Shown: positions 17,727 to 27,400 of the stretch, piece by piece
Layout of the letters: the number at the start of each line of letters is the position of its first letter
Position numbering within the stretch: position 1 is the first letter of the stretch
Assembly (NCBI RefSeq): GCF_900141875.1
Contig: NZ_FQZE01000018.1
Span: forward strand, 1 to 64,000
From: Tangfeifania diversioriginum
Lineage (GTDB): Bacteria; Bacteroidota; Bacteroidia; Bacteroidales; Prolixibacteraceae
Reading direction: 5' to 3'
Length of the DNA stretch: 64,000 nt
The notes under the pieces: generated by a model
Databases searched by the model: none
Seen by the model: only the letters and a program-made list of their open reading frames with translations
Told to the model about the DNA's origin: nothing
Made by a program: the position numbers and the translations under genes

Positions 17727-17878
17727 TCAAAAATTACCTGAACATTCATAAAACACGCATGTTTTCTTAACCAGAAAGGTTATTTTTCGTATAGTATTAC
17801 TAAAATGTATTTATTTTTTGGTGATTATCAAAACGATATATATTTTTAGCTAACTTTTTTTGAGATAAAACCAGGTTT

Positions 17879-18745
17879 ATGAGACAACTTAAAATTACCA
17901 AACAAGTAACTAACCGCGATACATTGTCGCTGGACAAGTACTTGCACGAAATTGGAAAGGTGGAGTTGTTGTCGGCAGAAAAAGAGGTTGAACTAGCCAA
18001 ACGAATCAAAAAAGGAGACAGTGAAGCCCTTGAAACACTCATTAAAGCCAACCTTCGATTTGTGGTTTCAGTTTCAAAACAGTACCAAAACCAGGGACTG
18101 AGTTTACCCGATTTGATTAATGAAGGAAACCTGGGGCTGATAAAAGCCGCCGAGCGCTTTGACGAAACCCGGGGGTTTAAATTTATTTCCTACGCCGTTT
18201 GGTGGATTCGGCAATCTATTCTACAGGCACTGGCCGAACAGGCACGCATAGTTCGGCTTCCGCTAAACAAAATCGGTTCCATCAACAAAATCAACAAAGC
18301 ATTTAATAAGCTGGAACAGGAGTTCCAACGCGAACCCACTTCCGACGAGGTGGCCACCCTGATGGAATCGAAACCAGAGCTGATTGAGGATGCCATGAAT
18401 TTTTCGAATATTCATGTTTCAATGGATGCCCCGCTGCGCGATGAGGAAGCGAACGACATGTACGATGTGATGCTGAATGACGATTCGCCCAGTCCCGACT
18501 CAGAATTGATGAACAGTTCACTTCGTCAGGAAATTGAGCGCTCACTGTCCACCCTGTGCGACAGGGAAGCAGAAATTCTCCGTTGCTATTTTGGTTTAAA
18601 AGGTTACCAGCCACATACGCTGGAAGAAATTGGCGATGTATTTGGGTTAACCCGAGAGCGCGTGCGGCAGATAAAAGAAAAAGCCATAAAAAAGTTAAGA
18701 AACCAATACCGGAACCGTTTGCTTAAAGCATACCTCGGGCAATAA
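17879..18745 (+). CDS. rpoD: Primary RNA polymerase sigma factor (sigma-70 family, short Bacteroidota form)
   Basis: 288 residues, the usual length of the Bacteroidota housekeeping sigma, which lacks region 1.1. Region 1.2 is near residues 10-40 ([20 protein letters not shown]), region 2 near 50-125 ([30 protein letters not shown]), region 3 near 130-205, and region 4.2 ends the protein ([20 protein letters not shown]). It recognises the TTTG / TAnnTTTG promoters seen across the window. rpe follows after 12 bases and may be cotranscribed. The AT-rich leader (17727-17878) probably holds the promoter, but no TAnnTTTG match is clear. Confidence 0.96.
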   Translation: MRQLKITKQVTNRDTLSLDKYLHEIGKVELLSAEKEVELAKRIKKGDSEALETLIKANLRFVVSVSKQYQNQGLSLPDLINEGNLGLIKAAERFDETRGFKFISYAVWWIRQSILQALAEQARIVRLPLNKIGSINKINKAFNKLEQEFQREPTSDEVATLMESKPELIEDAMNFSNIHVSMDAPLRDEEANDMYDVMLNDDSPSPDSELMNSSLRQEIERSLSTLCDREAEILRCYFGLKGYQPHTLEEIGDVFGLTRERVRQIKEKAIKKLRNQYRNRLLKAYLGQ

Positions 18746-18757
18746 TTAAATTTTTTC

Positions 18758-19408
18758 ATGAAACATTTGATAGCTCCCTCCATTCTTGCAGCTAATTTTA
18801 ATAACCTTGAAAAAGACATTGAAGTCATTAACCACAGCGAAGCTGATTTTGTGCATTGCGATGTGATGGACGGCGTTTTTGTGCCTAATATTTCATTTGG
18901 AATCCCCGTCATATCCCAGTTGAAGCAAGTGGCCCGCAAACCACTGGATGTTCATCTGATGATTATCGATCCGGATAAATTTATTGCAGATTTTGCTGAT
19001 GCCGGAGCTGATTATTTAACCGTGCATTACGAAGTTTGCAACCATTTGAACCGCACCGTTAATCTGATAAAAGAACACGGAATGAAAGCCAGTGTATGTT
19101 TGAACCCGCACACTCCGGTGGCCGTTCTGGAAGACATAATTGGTGAGTTGGATATGGTTTTACTGATGTCGGTTAACCCGGGGTTTGGCGGACAAAAATT
19201 TATTTCCAACACTTATAAGAAAGTCAGCCAGCTCCGCAACCTGATTGAACAATCAAATTCAGATTGCCTTATTGAAGTTGACGGGGGCGTGAAATACGAA
19301 ACCGGAAAAAAACTGTTCGATGCCGGTGCCAATGTTTTGGTGGCAGGTAGTTTTGTGTTTTCGTCCGAAAATCCGGAAGCAACCATTAATAACCTGAAGG
19401 CACTTTAA
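18758..19408 (+). CDS. rpe: Ribulose-phosphate 3-epimerase
   Basis: Interconverts ribulose-5-phosphate and xylulose-5-phosphate in the pentose phosphate pathway. The 216-residue TIM barrel begins LIAPSILAANF, with the metal-binding HCDVMDGVFVPN, DVHLMI, the phosphate-site MSVNPGFGGQKF, and EVDGGVK near the end. It follows rpoD by 12 bases and converges with the FeoB-associated gene, overlapping its 3' end by four bases. Confidence 0.96.
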   Translation: MKHLIAPSILAANFNNLEKDIEVINHSEADFVHCDVMDGVFVPNISFGIPVISQLKQVARKPLDVHLMIIDPDKFIADFADAGADYLTVHYEVCNHLNRTVNLIKEHGMKASVCLNPHTPVAVLEDIIGELDMVLLMSVNPGFGGQKFISNTYKKVSQLRNLIEQSNSDCLIEVDGGVKYETGKKLFDAGANVLVAGSFVFSSENPEATINNLKAL

Positions 19409-19638
19409 TTTTTTTCAGTGAATGTTTTATTGCAAAAATCAGCGTTATCCGGGGGTGATGCTGACTGGTCGCGCAAAATGCATTCTTCCGTACAAATTGA
19501 GCAATTGTTTTGTTTTTGCTGTTGTTCATTATTCAACTTATCAGCAGGTTTCTTTTTACTGAATTTTTTGTAAAACTTCCAGAAAGCAAACAAAAAGGCT
19601 GCTGCCACTATCAGATATGTAATGATTTCCTGTGTCAT
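19405..19638 (-). CDS. FeoB-associated Cys-rich membrane protein
   Basis: A 77-residue protein with one N-terminal membrane helix (about residues 4-20, IITYLIVAAAFLFAFW), a Lys-rich stretch and a C-terminal Cys cluster (CSICTEEC). This is the pattern of the small FeoB-associated Cys-rich proteins (FeoC-like position). It starts one base after the feoB stop, so it belongs to the feo operon. Its cysteines may handle iron or sense redox state; this is inferred from family and context. Confidence 0.8.
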   Translation of the reverse strand: MTQEIITYLIVAAAFLFAFWKFYKKFSKKKPADKLNNEQQQKQNNCSICTEECILRDQSASPPDNADFCNKTFTEKN

Positions 19639-19639
19639 T

Positions 19640-22105
19640 TCAGCTCAATAAATTCCCTACATTGTAAACTGCAAAAGCGGTAATCCATGCCAGCGATGTG
19701 GTATATAAAACAACAAAGGCAGCCCATTTCCACGAGCCTGCCTCATTTTTTATGGTAGCCACAACACCCACGCAGGGGAAATAGATCAGGATGAAAATTA
19801 AAAAGGCGAGTGCGGCGGGAAGAGTAAAAACTTTCTGCCCTTTGTTTTTTCCGGTGGTGTGCACTTCGTCCCTTAGTTTTTGCTGAAGATTAACCGAAGA
19901 GTCAGCATCGCCCGACTGGTATAAAACACCCATTGTGCTTACCACTATTTCTTTGGCAGGCAACCCGGCCAGCAGGCTGATACTCATTTTCCAGTCGAAA
20001 CCGAGGGGGCGCATGACAGGTTCAATTACATGTCCGAGTTGCCCGAGGTAAGACCCGTAAAGCTGTTCTGCTTTCAGCTGTTGTTCAAGGCTGGCAATAT
20101 TTTCCTGTTTTAATTCTTCATCCAGCTGGGTATTGGCTTTAACAATTTCAATTTCATGTTTAACCTGCTGGTTTTTTTCGGTTTCGCGCGGGAAATAGCC
20201 CAATGACCAAATAATAACTACCCCGATTAATATTATTGTCCCGATTTTTTTCAGATAGTGCCTGGTTTTGTCCCACATGTGGTAAATAATATTTCGGACT
20301 GTGGGCATGCGGTAAGAGGGAAGCTCCATTACAAAAGGGGTTTCTTTGTTTTTGAAAACCGTTTTATTCAGGATTTGCGAAGTAAAAAATGCAAAAAATA
20401 TCCCTGCGGCGTAAATTCCTATTAGAATGAGTGATTGAAATTTATCGAAGAATGCTGAAATTATAAGTATGTAAACCGGCAACCGTGCGCTGCACGACAT
20501 GAACGGAATGATCAACATGGTCAGCAGCCGGTCGCCGCGGTTACGTAATGTGCGTGTGGCCAAAATGGCCGGGACATTGCAACCAAATCCCATCACCAGC
20601 GGGATAAATGACCGCCCGTGCAGCCCGAAACGGTGCATAATATTATCCATTAAAAAAGCAGCACGTGCCATATAACCCGATTCCTCGAGCAATGAAATAA
20701 AGAAGAAAAGTATAAGGATATTGGGCAGAAACACAAGAACGCTGCCTGCCCCGGCAATGACCCCATCAACCAGTAAATCTTTGAGTATTCCATCGGGCAT
20801 AATACCCGAAATGAAATTGCCAAGTTCCATTACTCCTGCGTCAATCCAGTTCATGGGGAAGGCACCCAAATTAAATGTGGTATAAAACATAATGAACAGG
20901 ATGGCCCCAAAAATGGGTAGTCCCCAGTACTTGTGGGTGAGAACACTGTCAATTCTTTCTGATCCTGTTTTTTGTTTTCTGAACGGATTTTTAAACGTTT
21001 CTTTCAGGGCCCCGGCAATAAAACCATATTTGGCATCGGTAATAACTGTTTCGCTGTCTTCATTCCGGAGTCCTTCAATTTTACTGATCTCCGTTTCGGT
21101 GATGTTTTTTATTTCCGCGAAGTTAGAGTAATCTGAAAGCAATTCTGTTACATGTTTATCACGCTCCAAAAGTTTAATGGCCAGAAAACGCGACGATATT
21201 TTATCGGTAACCGGCTTAACTTCTTTTATTTTTTGACGGATACACTGAATCGAATCTTCCAGGTCGCTCCCGTAATTAATGTGCACATGCCGGCTGATAG
21301 TATCTCTTCCTTCAAAAACTTCAATTACTTTGTCGAAGAGCTCATCGTGTCCAATTCCTTTTGAGCTGATGGTTGGGATAAACGGAATTCCCATTAAACG
21401 CGAAAGCCCCTTGTAATCAAACTTCATTTTTTTGCGCTCCAGATCATCGTACATGTTAAGGGCGGCAACAATGCGTAAATCCATGTCGATGAGCTGGGTG
21501 GTAAGGAACAGGTTCCGCTCCAGTTTGGTGGAATCAATTACGTTAATTACCAAATCGGGCGTTTGCTCATAAATAAATTCACGAACAAATATTTCCTCTT
21601 TGGAGTACGCCGTTAAACTGTATGTTCCGGGTAAATCATAAAAATTGAAGGTGTAACCTTTTACATTGAATGTTGTTTTTTTTATGTCAACCGTAACACC
21701 GGTGTAGTTCCCCACCTTTTCTTTTGCACCCGAAATGGAATTGAAGAGTGTGGTTTTTCCGCAGTTGGGATTGCCAACCAGGGCAATGTTTATGGTGCGG
21801 GTTCTTTCCGACTGGTTAATCAGTTTGATTTTCCGGTCGATTACCCCTTTGTATGTGCCGTTTTGCGAAGCATCAAATTCGCTCACCGGCACCACTTCAA
21901 TCAATTCGGCTTCCGATTTTCTTAACGATACGTTATAATCGAGTATTTTAAATTCGAACGGTCCTTTGAAGGGGGCATTTTTTATCACCTTCACCTCTTT
22001 CCCCTTCACAAAACCCATTTCAGTAATGCGTTTTCTGAATGATCCGTGCCCGAGTACTTTGGTTATTATTACTGTTTCACTATGTTTTACTTCGCTTAAC
22101 TTCAA
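19640..22105 (-). CDS. feoB: FeoA-FeoB fusion, ferrous iron transporter
   Basis: An 821-residue inner-membrane ferrous iron transporter with an N-terminal FeoA domain (residues 1-75, MKLSEVKHSETVIITKVLG) fused to FeoB. The G domain has G1 NPNCGKTTLFNS, G2 GNYTGVTVD, G3 DLPGTYSL and a G4-like NMYDD. The membrane part contains the two Gate motifs, with GFGCNVPAILATRTLRNRGD and GLPAKEIVVSTMGVLYQ. FeoAB fusions are common in Bacteroidota. The small Cys-rich gene follows after one base. A 13-bp palindrome next to the -7 box suggests iron-responsive repression. Confidence 0.95.
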   Translation of the reverse strand: MKLSEVKHSETVIITKVLGHGSFRKRITEMGFVKGKEVKVIKNAPFKGPFEFKILDYNVSLRKSEAELIEVVPVSEFDASQNGTYKGVIDRKIKLINQSERTRTINIALVGNPNCGKTTLFNSISGAKEKVGNYTGVTVDIKKTTFNVKGYTFNFYDLPGTYSLTAYSKEEIFVREFIYEQTPDLVINVIDSTKLERNLFLTTQLIDMDLRIVAALNMYDDLERKKMKFDYKGLSRLMGIPFIPTISSKGIGHDELFDKVIEVFEGRDTISRHVHINYGSDLEDSIQCIRQKIKEVKPVTDKISSRFLAIKLLERDKHVTELLSDYSNFAEIKNITETEISKIEGLRNEDSETVITDAKYGFIAGALKETFKNPFRKQKTGSERIDSVLTHKYWGLPIFGAILFIMFYTTFNLGAFPMNWIDAGVMELGNFISGIMPDGILKDLLVDGVIAGAGSVLVFLPNILILFFFISLLEESGYMARAAFLMDNIMHRFGLHGRSFIPLVMGFGCNVPAILATRTLRNRGDRLLTMLIIPFMSCSARLPVYILIISAFFDKFQSLILIGIYAAGIFFAFFTSQILNKTVFKNKETPFVMELPSYRMPTVRNIIYHMWDKTRHYLKKIGTIILIGVVIIWSLGYFPRETEKNQQVKHEIEIVKANTQLDEELKQENIASLEQQLKAEQLYGSYLGQLGHVIEPVMRPLGFDWKMSISLLAGLPAKEIVVSTMGVLYQSGDADSSVNLQQKLRDEVHTTGKNKGQKVFTLPAALAFLIFILIYFPCVGVVATIKNEAGSWKWAAFVVLYTTSLAWITAFAVYNVGNLLS

Positions 22106-22157
22106 ACTCTTCAGTCCCTTCTCTTTTTCGTATTTAATTTAAATAAAAATAAGCGTA

Positions 22158-22190
22158 CAAATATATTTAAAATCCCTCTATTTAAAATAG
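22158..22190 (-). promoter_or_regulatory. Promoter and candidate operator of the feo operon
   Basis: On the minus strand a TATATTTG -7 box (22158-22165) lies 52 bases before the feoAB start. Twelve bases upstream of it is the palindrome CTATTTTAAATAG (22178-22190), placed where a repressor would block polymerase. Its length and AT content could suit a Fur- or DtxR-type regulator; the identity is inference. Confidence 0.45.
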
Positions 22191-22222
22191 GTTTAAATTT
22201 TCTTATAATCGCAACAAGTGGT

Positions 22223-22230
22223 TATTTTTG
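22223..22230 (+). promoter_or_regulatory. -7 box of the HEAT-like / thiamine-binding gene pair
   Basis: TATTTTTG matches TAnnTTTG and lies 17 bases before the ATG at 22248, implying a very short leader. It is divergent from the feo promoter. No TTTG is seen at the -33 position. Confidence 0.4.
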
Positions 22231-22247
22231 TTGTTTAAACTGTTTGA

Positions 22248-23009
22248 ATGGAAGAAGATAAATACTATAAGGACATACAGAAGGCGATTGAGGATTTACC
22301 CGGAGATTTCAGTATCCTGGAGGAGCAGATTGACATCAAGGATCAGATGAAATACTTCGAGTTTTCAAAGGAGATCAGGGAAAAAAATATTGGAAAGGAG
22401 TGTTTTGAAAACCGGGAGGAGTTGTTTCATGCTGAAACAACTGAGGAACGGAAAAAAGAAATTTTATCGGCCATTGCCGCTGTTGACGAGGTGAAAGCCT
22501 ACCGTACCATTGAAAAATACCTTGAAGAACCGGATAAAGAACTGCGCAACTGGGCAGTGCTTGCCCTGCAGGAGAGCCGGATGTTGCTGAAAAGTTCGCT
22601 GCTCGACGAAAAGCAGGTTTTCATCTCTACCGGTTTGGGCGGTAAAGGAAAAAAACTACGTTACTATGTGGTATTTATTAACCGCGACAGAAACAACATG
22701 CTTAACGCCACACAGCAAAAACTGGTAAAGGATGAGCTTATTTTTGAACTGAAAGACAATGACGGAGAATTTGAATCCATCGATTTTTTCGAGGGCTTTT
22801 CAACCTCGCTCATTTTATTGCCGCTGAAAGCCGACATCAAAAAGCTGTTTAACAATGTGGTAGTCGAATGTAACCAATACGGCAACTTCCTCAACGACGA
22901 CATGGTAATTACCAACGTAAAAGTTTTATCGCGCGGTGAAATTATTCAAATGTTAAATCAAAGTGAAAATTTAAACTTAGGTGATGGAATGGAAGAAGAA
23001 AACAGTTAA
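22248..23009 (+). CDS. Hypothetical protein with a HEAT-like segment
   Basis: A 253-residue soluble acidic protein without signal or membrane segments. Residues about 65-110 look like one or two HEAT-type helical repeats (AVDEVKAYRTIEKYL, ELRNWAVLALQES). The C-terminal half is alpha/beta with no motif I recognise. It overlaps the thiamine-binding protein gene by 26 bases, and the two appear to form an operon divergent from feoAB. Function unknown; the HEAT assignment is from pattern only. Confidence 0.7.
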   Translation: MEEDKYYKDIQKAIEDLPGDFSILEEQIDIKDQMKYFEFSKEIREKNIGKECFENREELFHAETTEERKKEILSAIAAVDEVKAYRTIEKYLEEPDKELRNWAVLALQESRMLLKSSLLDEKQVFISTGLGGKGKKLRYYVVFINRDRNNMLNATQQKLVKDELIFELKDNDGEFESIDFFEGFSTSLILLPLKADIKKLFNNVVVECNQYGNFLNDDMVITNVKVLSRGEIIQMLNQSENLNLGDGMEEENS

Positions 23010-23286
23010 TGTCGCCATCCAGGTTTTGCCCGAAGCCGACGGAAAAATTAAATATTCGCTTGTTGATGAGGCCATTGAAGCCATCCGGAATACCGGTTTG
23101 AAATACAGGGTGTGTCCGTTTGAAACAGTGGTGGAATGTACCTACAACGAATTGCCCATTTTGCTTGAAACAATTCACGATGCCTGCCAAAAAGCTGGTA
23201 CTCAAAAGATGTTAACCAATCTGAAAATTCAGGTTGACTTTCAAAACGGCGTTACCATTGAAGATAAAATGGAAAAGTACGATTAA
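22984..23286 (+). CDS. MTH1187/YkoF-type thiamine-binding protein (DUF77)
   Basis: A 100-residue ferredoxin-like-fold protein. The N-terminal strand VNVAIQVLPEADGKIKYSLV and the later GLKYRVCPFETVVECTYNE are typical of the MTH1187 family, whose members bind thiamine or related compounds and often form tetramers. The ATG at 22984 is chosen; the GTG just before it is also possible. It overlaps the end of the preceding hypothetical gene. Whether it serves thiamine uptake or signalling cannot be told here. Confidence 0.82.
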   Translation: MEWKKKTVNVAIQVLPEADGKIKYSLVDEAIEAIRNTGLKYRVCPFETVVECTYNELPILLETIHDACQKAGTQKMLTNLKIQVDFQNGVTIEDKMEKYD

Positions 23287-23298
23287 CATTTTTTGAAA

Positions 23299-23331
23299 TT
23301 TGCTGCTATTTCTTAAAAAGTATTATATTTG
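23299..23331 (+). promoter_or_regulatory. Promoter of tRNA-Arg
   Basis: TTTG (23299-23302), 21 bases, then TATATTTG (23324-23331): a good match to the Bacteroidota housekeeping promoter, 70 bases upstream of the tRNA. Confidence 0.65.
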
Positions 23332-23401
23332 CACCCGCTTTTATAACATGTCAACGGCTTGTTTGAAGCAGTCTGAAAAAGGAAGACGTTCTTAAAAATA
23401 T

Positions 23402-23478
23402 GGACCTGTAGCTTAATTGGATAGAGCACCTGACTACGGATCAGGAGGTTGTGGGTTCGAGTCCCGCCAGGTTCACCA
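23402..23478 (+). tRNA. tRNA-Arg (anticodon ACG)
   Basis: A complete cloverleaf: acceptor ggacctg / caggttc, D-arm with agcttaattggatagagc, anticodon stem cctga / tcagg around loop ctacgga (ACG), T-arm with gggttcgagtccc, and encoded CCA (23476-23478). ACG reads CGN Arg codons after A34 deamination. Confidence 0.96.
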
Positions 23479-23483
23479 AAGCG

Positions 23484-23522
23484 GGGATTTTATCAGAAAT
23501 GATGGAATCCCTTTTTTTTTTC
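23484..23522 (+). terminator. Intrinsic terminator after tRNA-Arg
   Basis: gggatt (23484-23489) and aatccc (23506-23511) form a stem followed by a run of at least ten T. Confidence 0.75.
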
Positions 23523-23718
23523 TTTTCTTCTTTTTCTTGGACATCTCCAGTATTTTTACTTTGAATCCTGCCCATTTTGAAGCCGGTATAAGGTACAATG
23601 TCCCTCCTTTAAAAGTTTTGACCAGGGGAAATTTAACAATAAAAATACTTCTATCTGCTCGTTGCTTTCTGTTAAAATATGTACTTTCGGCAATTAGAAT
23701 ATTCTTATTACCTAATCT

Positions 23719-24414
23719 ATGTACTTTTCAAATTCGGAACTTGTAGAATCACTTCAACGAGACTTTATCCTCCCGGAAAAAAAACAGCGTGGTGGCGCAT
23801 TCATTTATTTTGCTGAGAGTATGCCCGGTTTTGCGCATTTTAATTGCACTGACACATTTCAAATGATTTATGTAAACAATAATTTTTCCGATTATTTTGG
23901 GTTGTCACCCAACGAAATAATTGGTAAGGACATTCAATTTTTCAGGGAACACTACTGTTTCGCGGAATGGAAAAATAAGGTGGAGGAAATTGTTGACTCC
24001 GCAGAACGGGATGACGAACAAAAGTTCTTTTTATATATTCAGAAAATTCGAAAGACTGAAAAATCAGAATATCGCGATTTTATTTGTTTTACACAGTGGT
24101 GGAGTAGCTTCCAGTGTTTTTTAACATATAATATCCCGGTAGATAATTTGGGGAATGGTACAAAAATTATAAACCGTTTTATTGAACGGAATGAATTTAT
24201 CCGGAACAATTATAAAAAATTTGCATCGTTAACCAACCGTGAGATAGAAATTTTACGATTGATTGGTGCAGGTAAATCGAGGAATGAAATTGCCAAAATA
24301 TTATACATTTCAAAGCACACTATCGACAACCATCGAAAACACATCAGGCATAAACTGGAAATAAAATCTACGGCCGATTTATTTCGTTACATCTATACCT
24401 TTTCACTTGTTTGA
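23719..24414 (+). CDS. PAS-like domain LuxR-family transcriptional regulator
   Basis: A 231-residue single-polypeptide regulator. Residues about 40-145 resemble a PAS domain (MIYVNNNFSDYFGLSPNEII then GKDIQFF), which may bind a small ligand or cofactor. Residues about 165-225 form the LuxR/NarL helix-turn-helix (LTNREIEILRLIGAGKSRNE then IAKILYISKHTIDNHRK). There is no receiver domain and no phosphoacceptor Asp motif. It lies directly upstream of the giant secreted protein gene on the same strand, separated by a terminator-like hairpin, so it is a candidate regulator of that locus. Confidence 0.85.
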   Translation: MYFSNSELVESLQRDFILPEKKQRGGAFIYFAESMPGFAHFNCTDTFQMIYVNNNFSDYFGLSPNEIIGKDIQFFREHYCFAEWKNKVEEIVDSAERDDEQKFFLYIQKIRKTEKSEYRDFICFTQWWSSFQCFLTYNIPVDNLGNGTKIINRFIERNEFIRNNYKKFASLTNREIEILRLIGAGKSRNEIAKILYISKHTIDNHRKHIRHKLEIKSTADLFRYIYTFSLV

Positions 24415-24424
24415 AAATTATGAA

Positions 24425-24453
24425 AAATGACCGAATTTGGTCATTTGTTTTTT
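24425..24453 (+). terminator. Terminator-like hairpin between the LuxR regulator and the giant gene
   Basis: aaatgacc (24425-24432) and ggtcattt (24439-24446) form a perfect 8-bp stem with a 6-base loop, followed by gtttttt. It begins 11 bases after the regulator's stop. Readthrough at this site could limit expression of the giant gene. Confidence 0.6.
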
Positions 24454-24491
24454 ACATTCTTATGTTTTTTTTTACAAAAAACCAGCTTATT

Positions 24492-27400
24492 ATGAAATTG
24501 CAAAAAATGCCCCCTTCTTGGACCGGTTTATATAAAACTTTAGGGATAGCAGTGTGCCTGTTTTTTATAAGTTTAGGACAAGTTCATGCCCAGAGAATAT
24601 CTGCCGACAAGGTCACAATGAATGCCAACGATTTAAAAAACGGTTACATCTATCTGAAAATACCAATCTACGATGATGACGCGAATGACGAGGGGATTAC
24701 ACCGACCAGCACACGGGCAGGGAAAATAAAAGTGAATAACAATACGCTTCTCCGTTTTTGGTCGTTTCATGGCGCGGGTGATCCGCAGGGAGATGACGAC
24801 TGGTATTGGGTTAGGGCGCACCGGACCCGTTCGGATGTGGATGTAAATATTTACAGAACGTCGGGTACTGATTACTGGAAGTCAGTTTCTGCAGTCACTT
24901 CTTCTTACAGTTCGTCCACTTATACCCAGGTTGATATAACGAAAGATGGAAGTACAACCTGGGCACAAATCCGGGTCTGTTTACCCACTTGGCTTCTTGA
25001 CGATGGTACGCTAGAAGTGGGGGTGAGTTATTACGTGGATGAAGACGGTGGAGCCGATTATGGAGAAACCAGTACCTCCCATAGTTTTTCCGGGTTAACA
25101 TTTCCGACACCCAGTTTATCCTCGTCATTTTCGTCTTCACCTGGAAAATATGACATTACAGCAACGATTTCTTCCACGGGAGTTTATGCAGGGTATGAAT
25201 ATTCTATTGACGGAATTAACTTCAGTGATTTGAATGCGGGTTCTGCTGTGATACCGGTAAACATTGCAGAAACCGAACAAACCAAAACGGTAACTATACG
25301 TTACACCCTTGGCTATTGCAACCGTACAATGGAGAAAGCAAATACCATTAAACTGCCGGCCTATCCGCAGGCAAAAAATTTTACGGCTTCGCAACTGGCC
25401 AACGGGAATACCTCCGTAACATGGAATGTAAATACATCCGGTTTGGGGAATTCTCCCGTCACCGGCGACCAGTTCGAAATACAGCGGGCTGATAATGCTG
25501 AATTCAATAATCCGGTAAGCGTAGCAAAAGTTGGATACGATGTAGCAAGAAGCAATTATGATATTATTGATGAAACGTCAGAAGAGAATCTGAACGGAAC
25601 CTATTATTACCGGATTCGGCGCACAAAGACACAGAATGAATGGGGCTGGGATTTATGCAGTACAGCCACCATTAATTTTTCCATGGCCCATAAAAAAATT
25701 GAAAATGCCAGCGTACAGTTACTGGATGGAAATTTTTCAAAAATAACATGGAATTACGACAGTGGTAATGTATGGACAGACGGTTCGAGCGTGATTATTG
25801 AACGTTACAATATTACCAACGGAGGAGTAAAGGAGACCATAACTGTTCCGGCAGATTCTCTTCCAAACCGTTCTTATTCTGAGGAGCTTTTCCAGATGTG
25901 CAACAAGTTCACCTATAAAATTTATGTAAAACCCGGAAGTCCAAAATATACAACCCAGGAAGCCATATCAGTGCAGGGGGAAATAGTGCCGCTGGAATCG
26001 GGGAACCTACTCGCTATAAATGCTTCAAAGGGCTATTTCTCGGATCGTACTGAATTGTCGTGGGAGACTGACGGAATGCCGATTGATTATTTTACGGTAA
26101 AAAGCAGGGAATACCAATCAGGAAATTCGTTTAAACAAATTCAGCAAATTACCGCTACCGATGGCTCTGAACTGTACCAGTTTAACGATGAACAATCGGG
26201 CCCTGGAACCGTATATGAATATCAAATTGTAGGGGTTACCAATTGTGCCGATGTAACCATTTATACCGATACGCTATATACCTACGGTTTCCGTACACCA
26301 ACGGGCGATATTTACGGACGTGTAACCTTCGAAAGCGGGCAGGCTGAAGAAAATGTTGAAGTACGGCTTGAAAGCGAAGAAGAGGGGATAATGGGCAAAA
26401 GCACAGAGTTTGACGCAACCAGCCCGGCAACAATCAACAATGAATCATTTTTCGAGAATAACACCGATTCGTTCACGGTTCAGGCATGGATTGCCCCCGA
26501 TGACGTAATCGGTACACGAAAAATATTCTCGAAGCCGGGAATGGCTGAGCTGGGAATGAAGGACGGGAACTTCTATTTTTCTGTTGGGAGCCAGGAGATC
26601 AGTTCTTCCGGCTCCGTGAGTGAATACCGGGCAGGAGCCGATTTTGTGCATGTTACGGGAGTCAATAGTGGTGACAGTCTTTTTATTTATGTTAACGGGG
26701 AACGGACCGACAGTACCCTGAATAATGAAACCATCAGCGGAAATACTAACCAGGCGACCCTTGGTGAAAACTTTACCGGGGCCATCGACGAGGTCAGGAT
26801 TTGGAACCGGCCCCTGTCTGCAAAAGAGGTGGCGCGGGATTATAACCGCTACCTGACAGGAGGGGAAAAAGGGCTGATTGCCTACTGGAATTTTAATTAT
26901 GTGACGGATGGAAATTTTTACGATCGGTCTTATAAAAACAGTAATTATAACGAAAACCACGGGAAATTAAATGGCGCTGTTTCAACTGATATACGTATTC
27001 CAACAAGCGAACAGCTTGGTTACAAAGGCGTAACCGGAGCAGATGGCTCCTATTCCATCCGCGCCATTCCTTACAGCGGAAACGGAACGGTTTATACTAT
27101 TATTCCACGTTTGGGTATTCATCAGTTCGAACCAGAGGAAGAAGTGCGGTTTATTGGCGAAGGATCCGAAAGTTTCACTGTAAATTTTACCGATAAATCA
27201 TCGTTTAAAGTTACCGGCACAGTCACCTACGAAGGAGGTACCATCCCCGTTGAAGGAGTATCTTTTACGATTGACGGAGTAGTAGCGATGGGAAAAAACG
27301 GAACGGTACTGATGACAGATGCCCAGGGCGAATTTGAAATACGGGTGCCCGTTGGGTCGCATGAGGTGATTGCCAGAAAAGATAATCATGTTTTTAAAAA

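Noticed and set aside
23719-24414. The LuxR-type protein as a two-component response regulator
   Set aside because: No receiver domain or phosphoacceptor Asp is visible; the N-terminal part is PAS-like.
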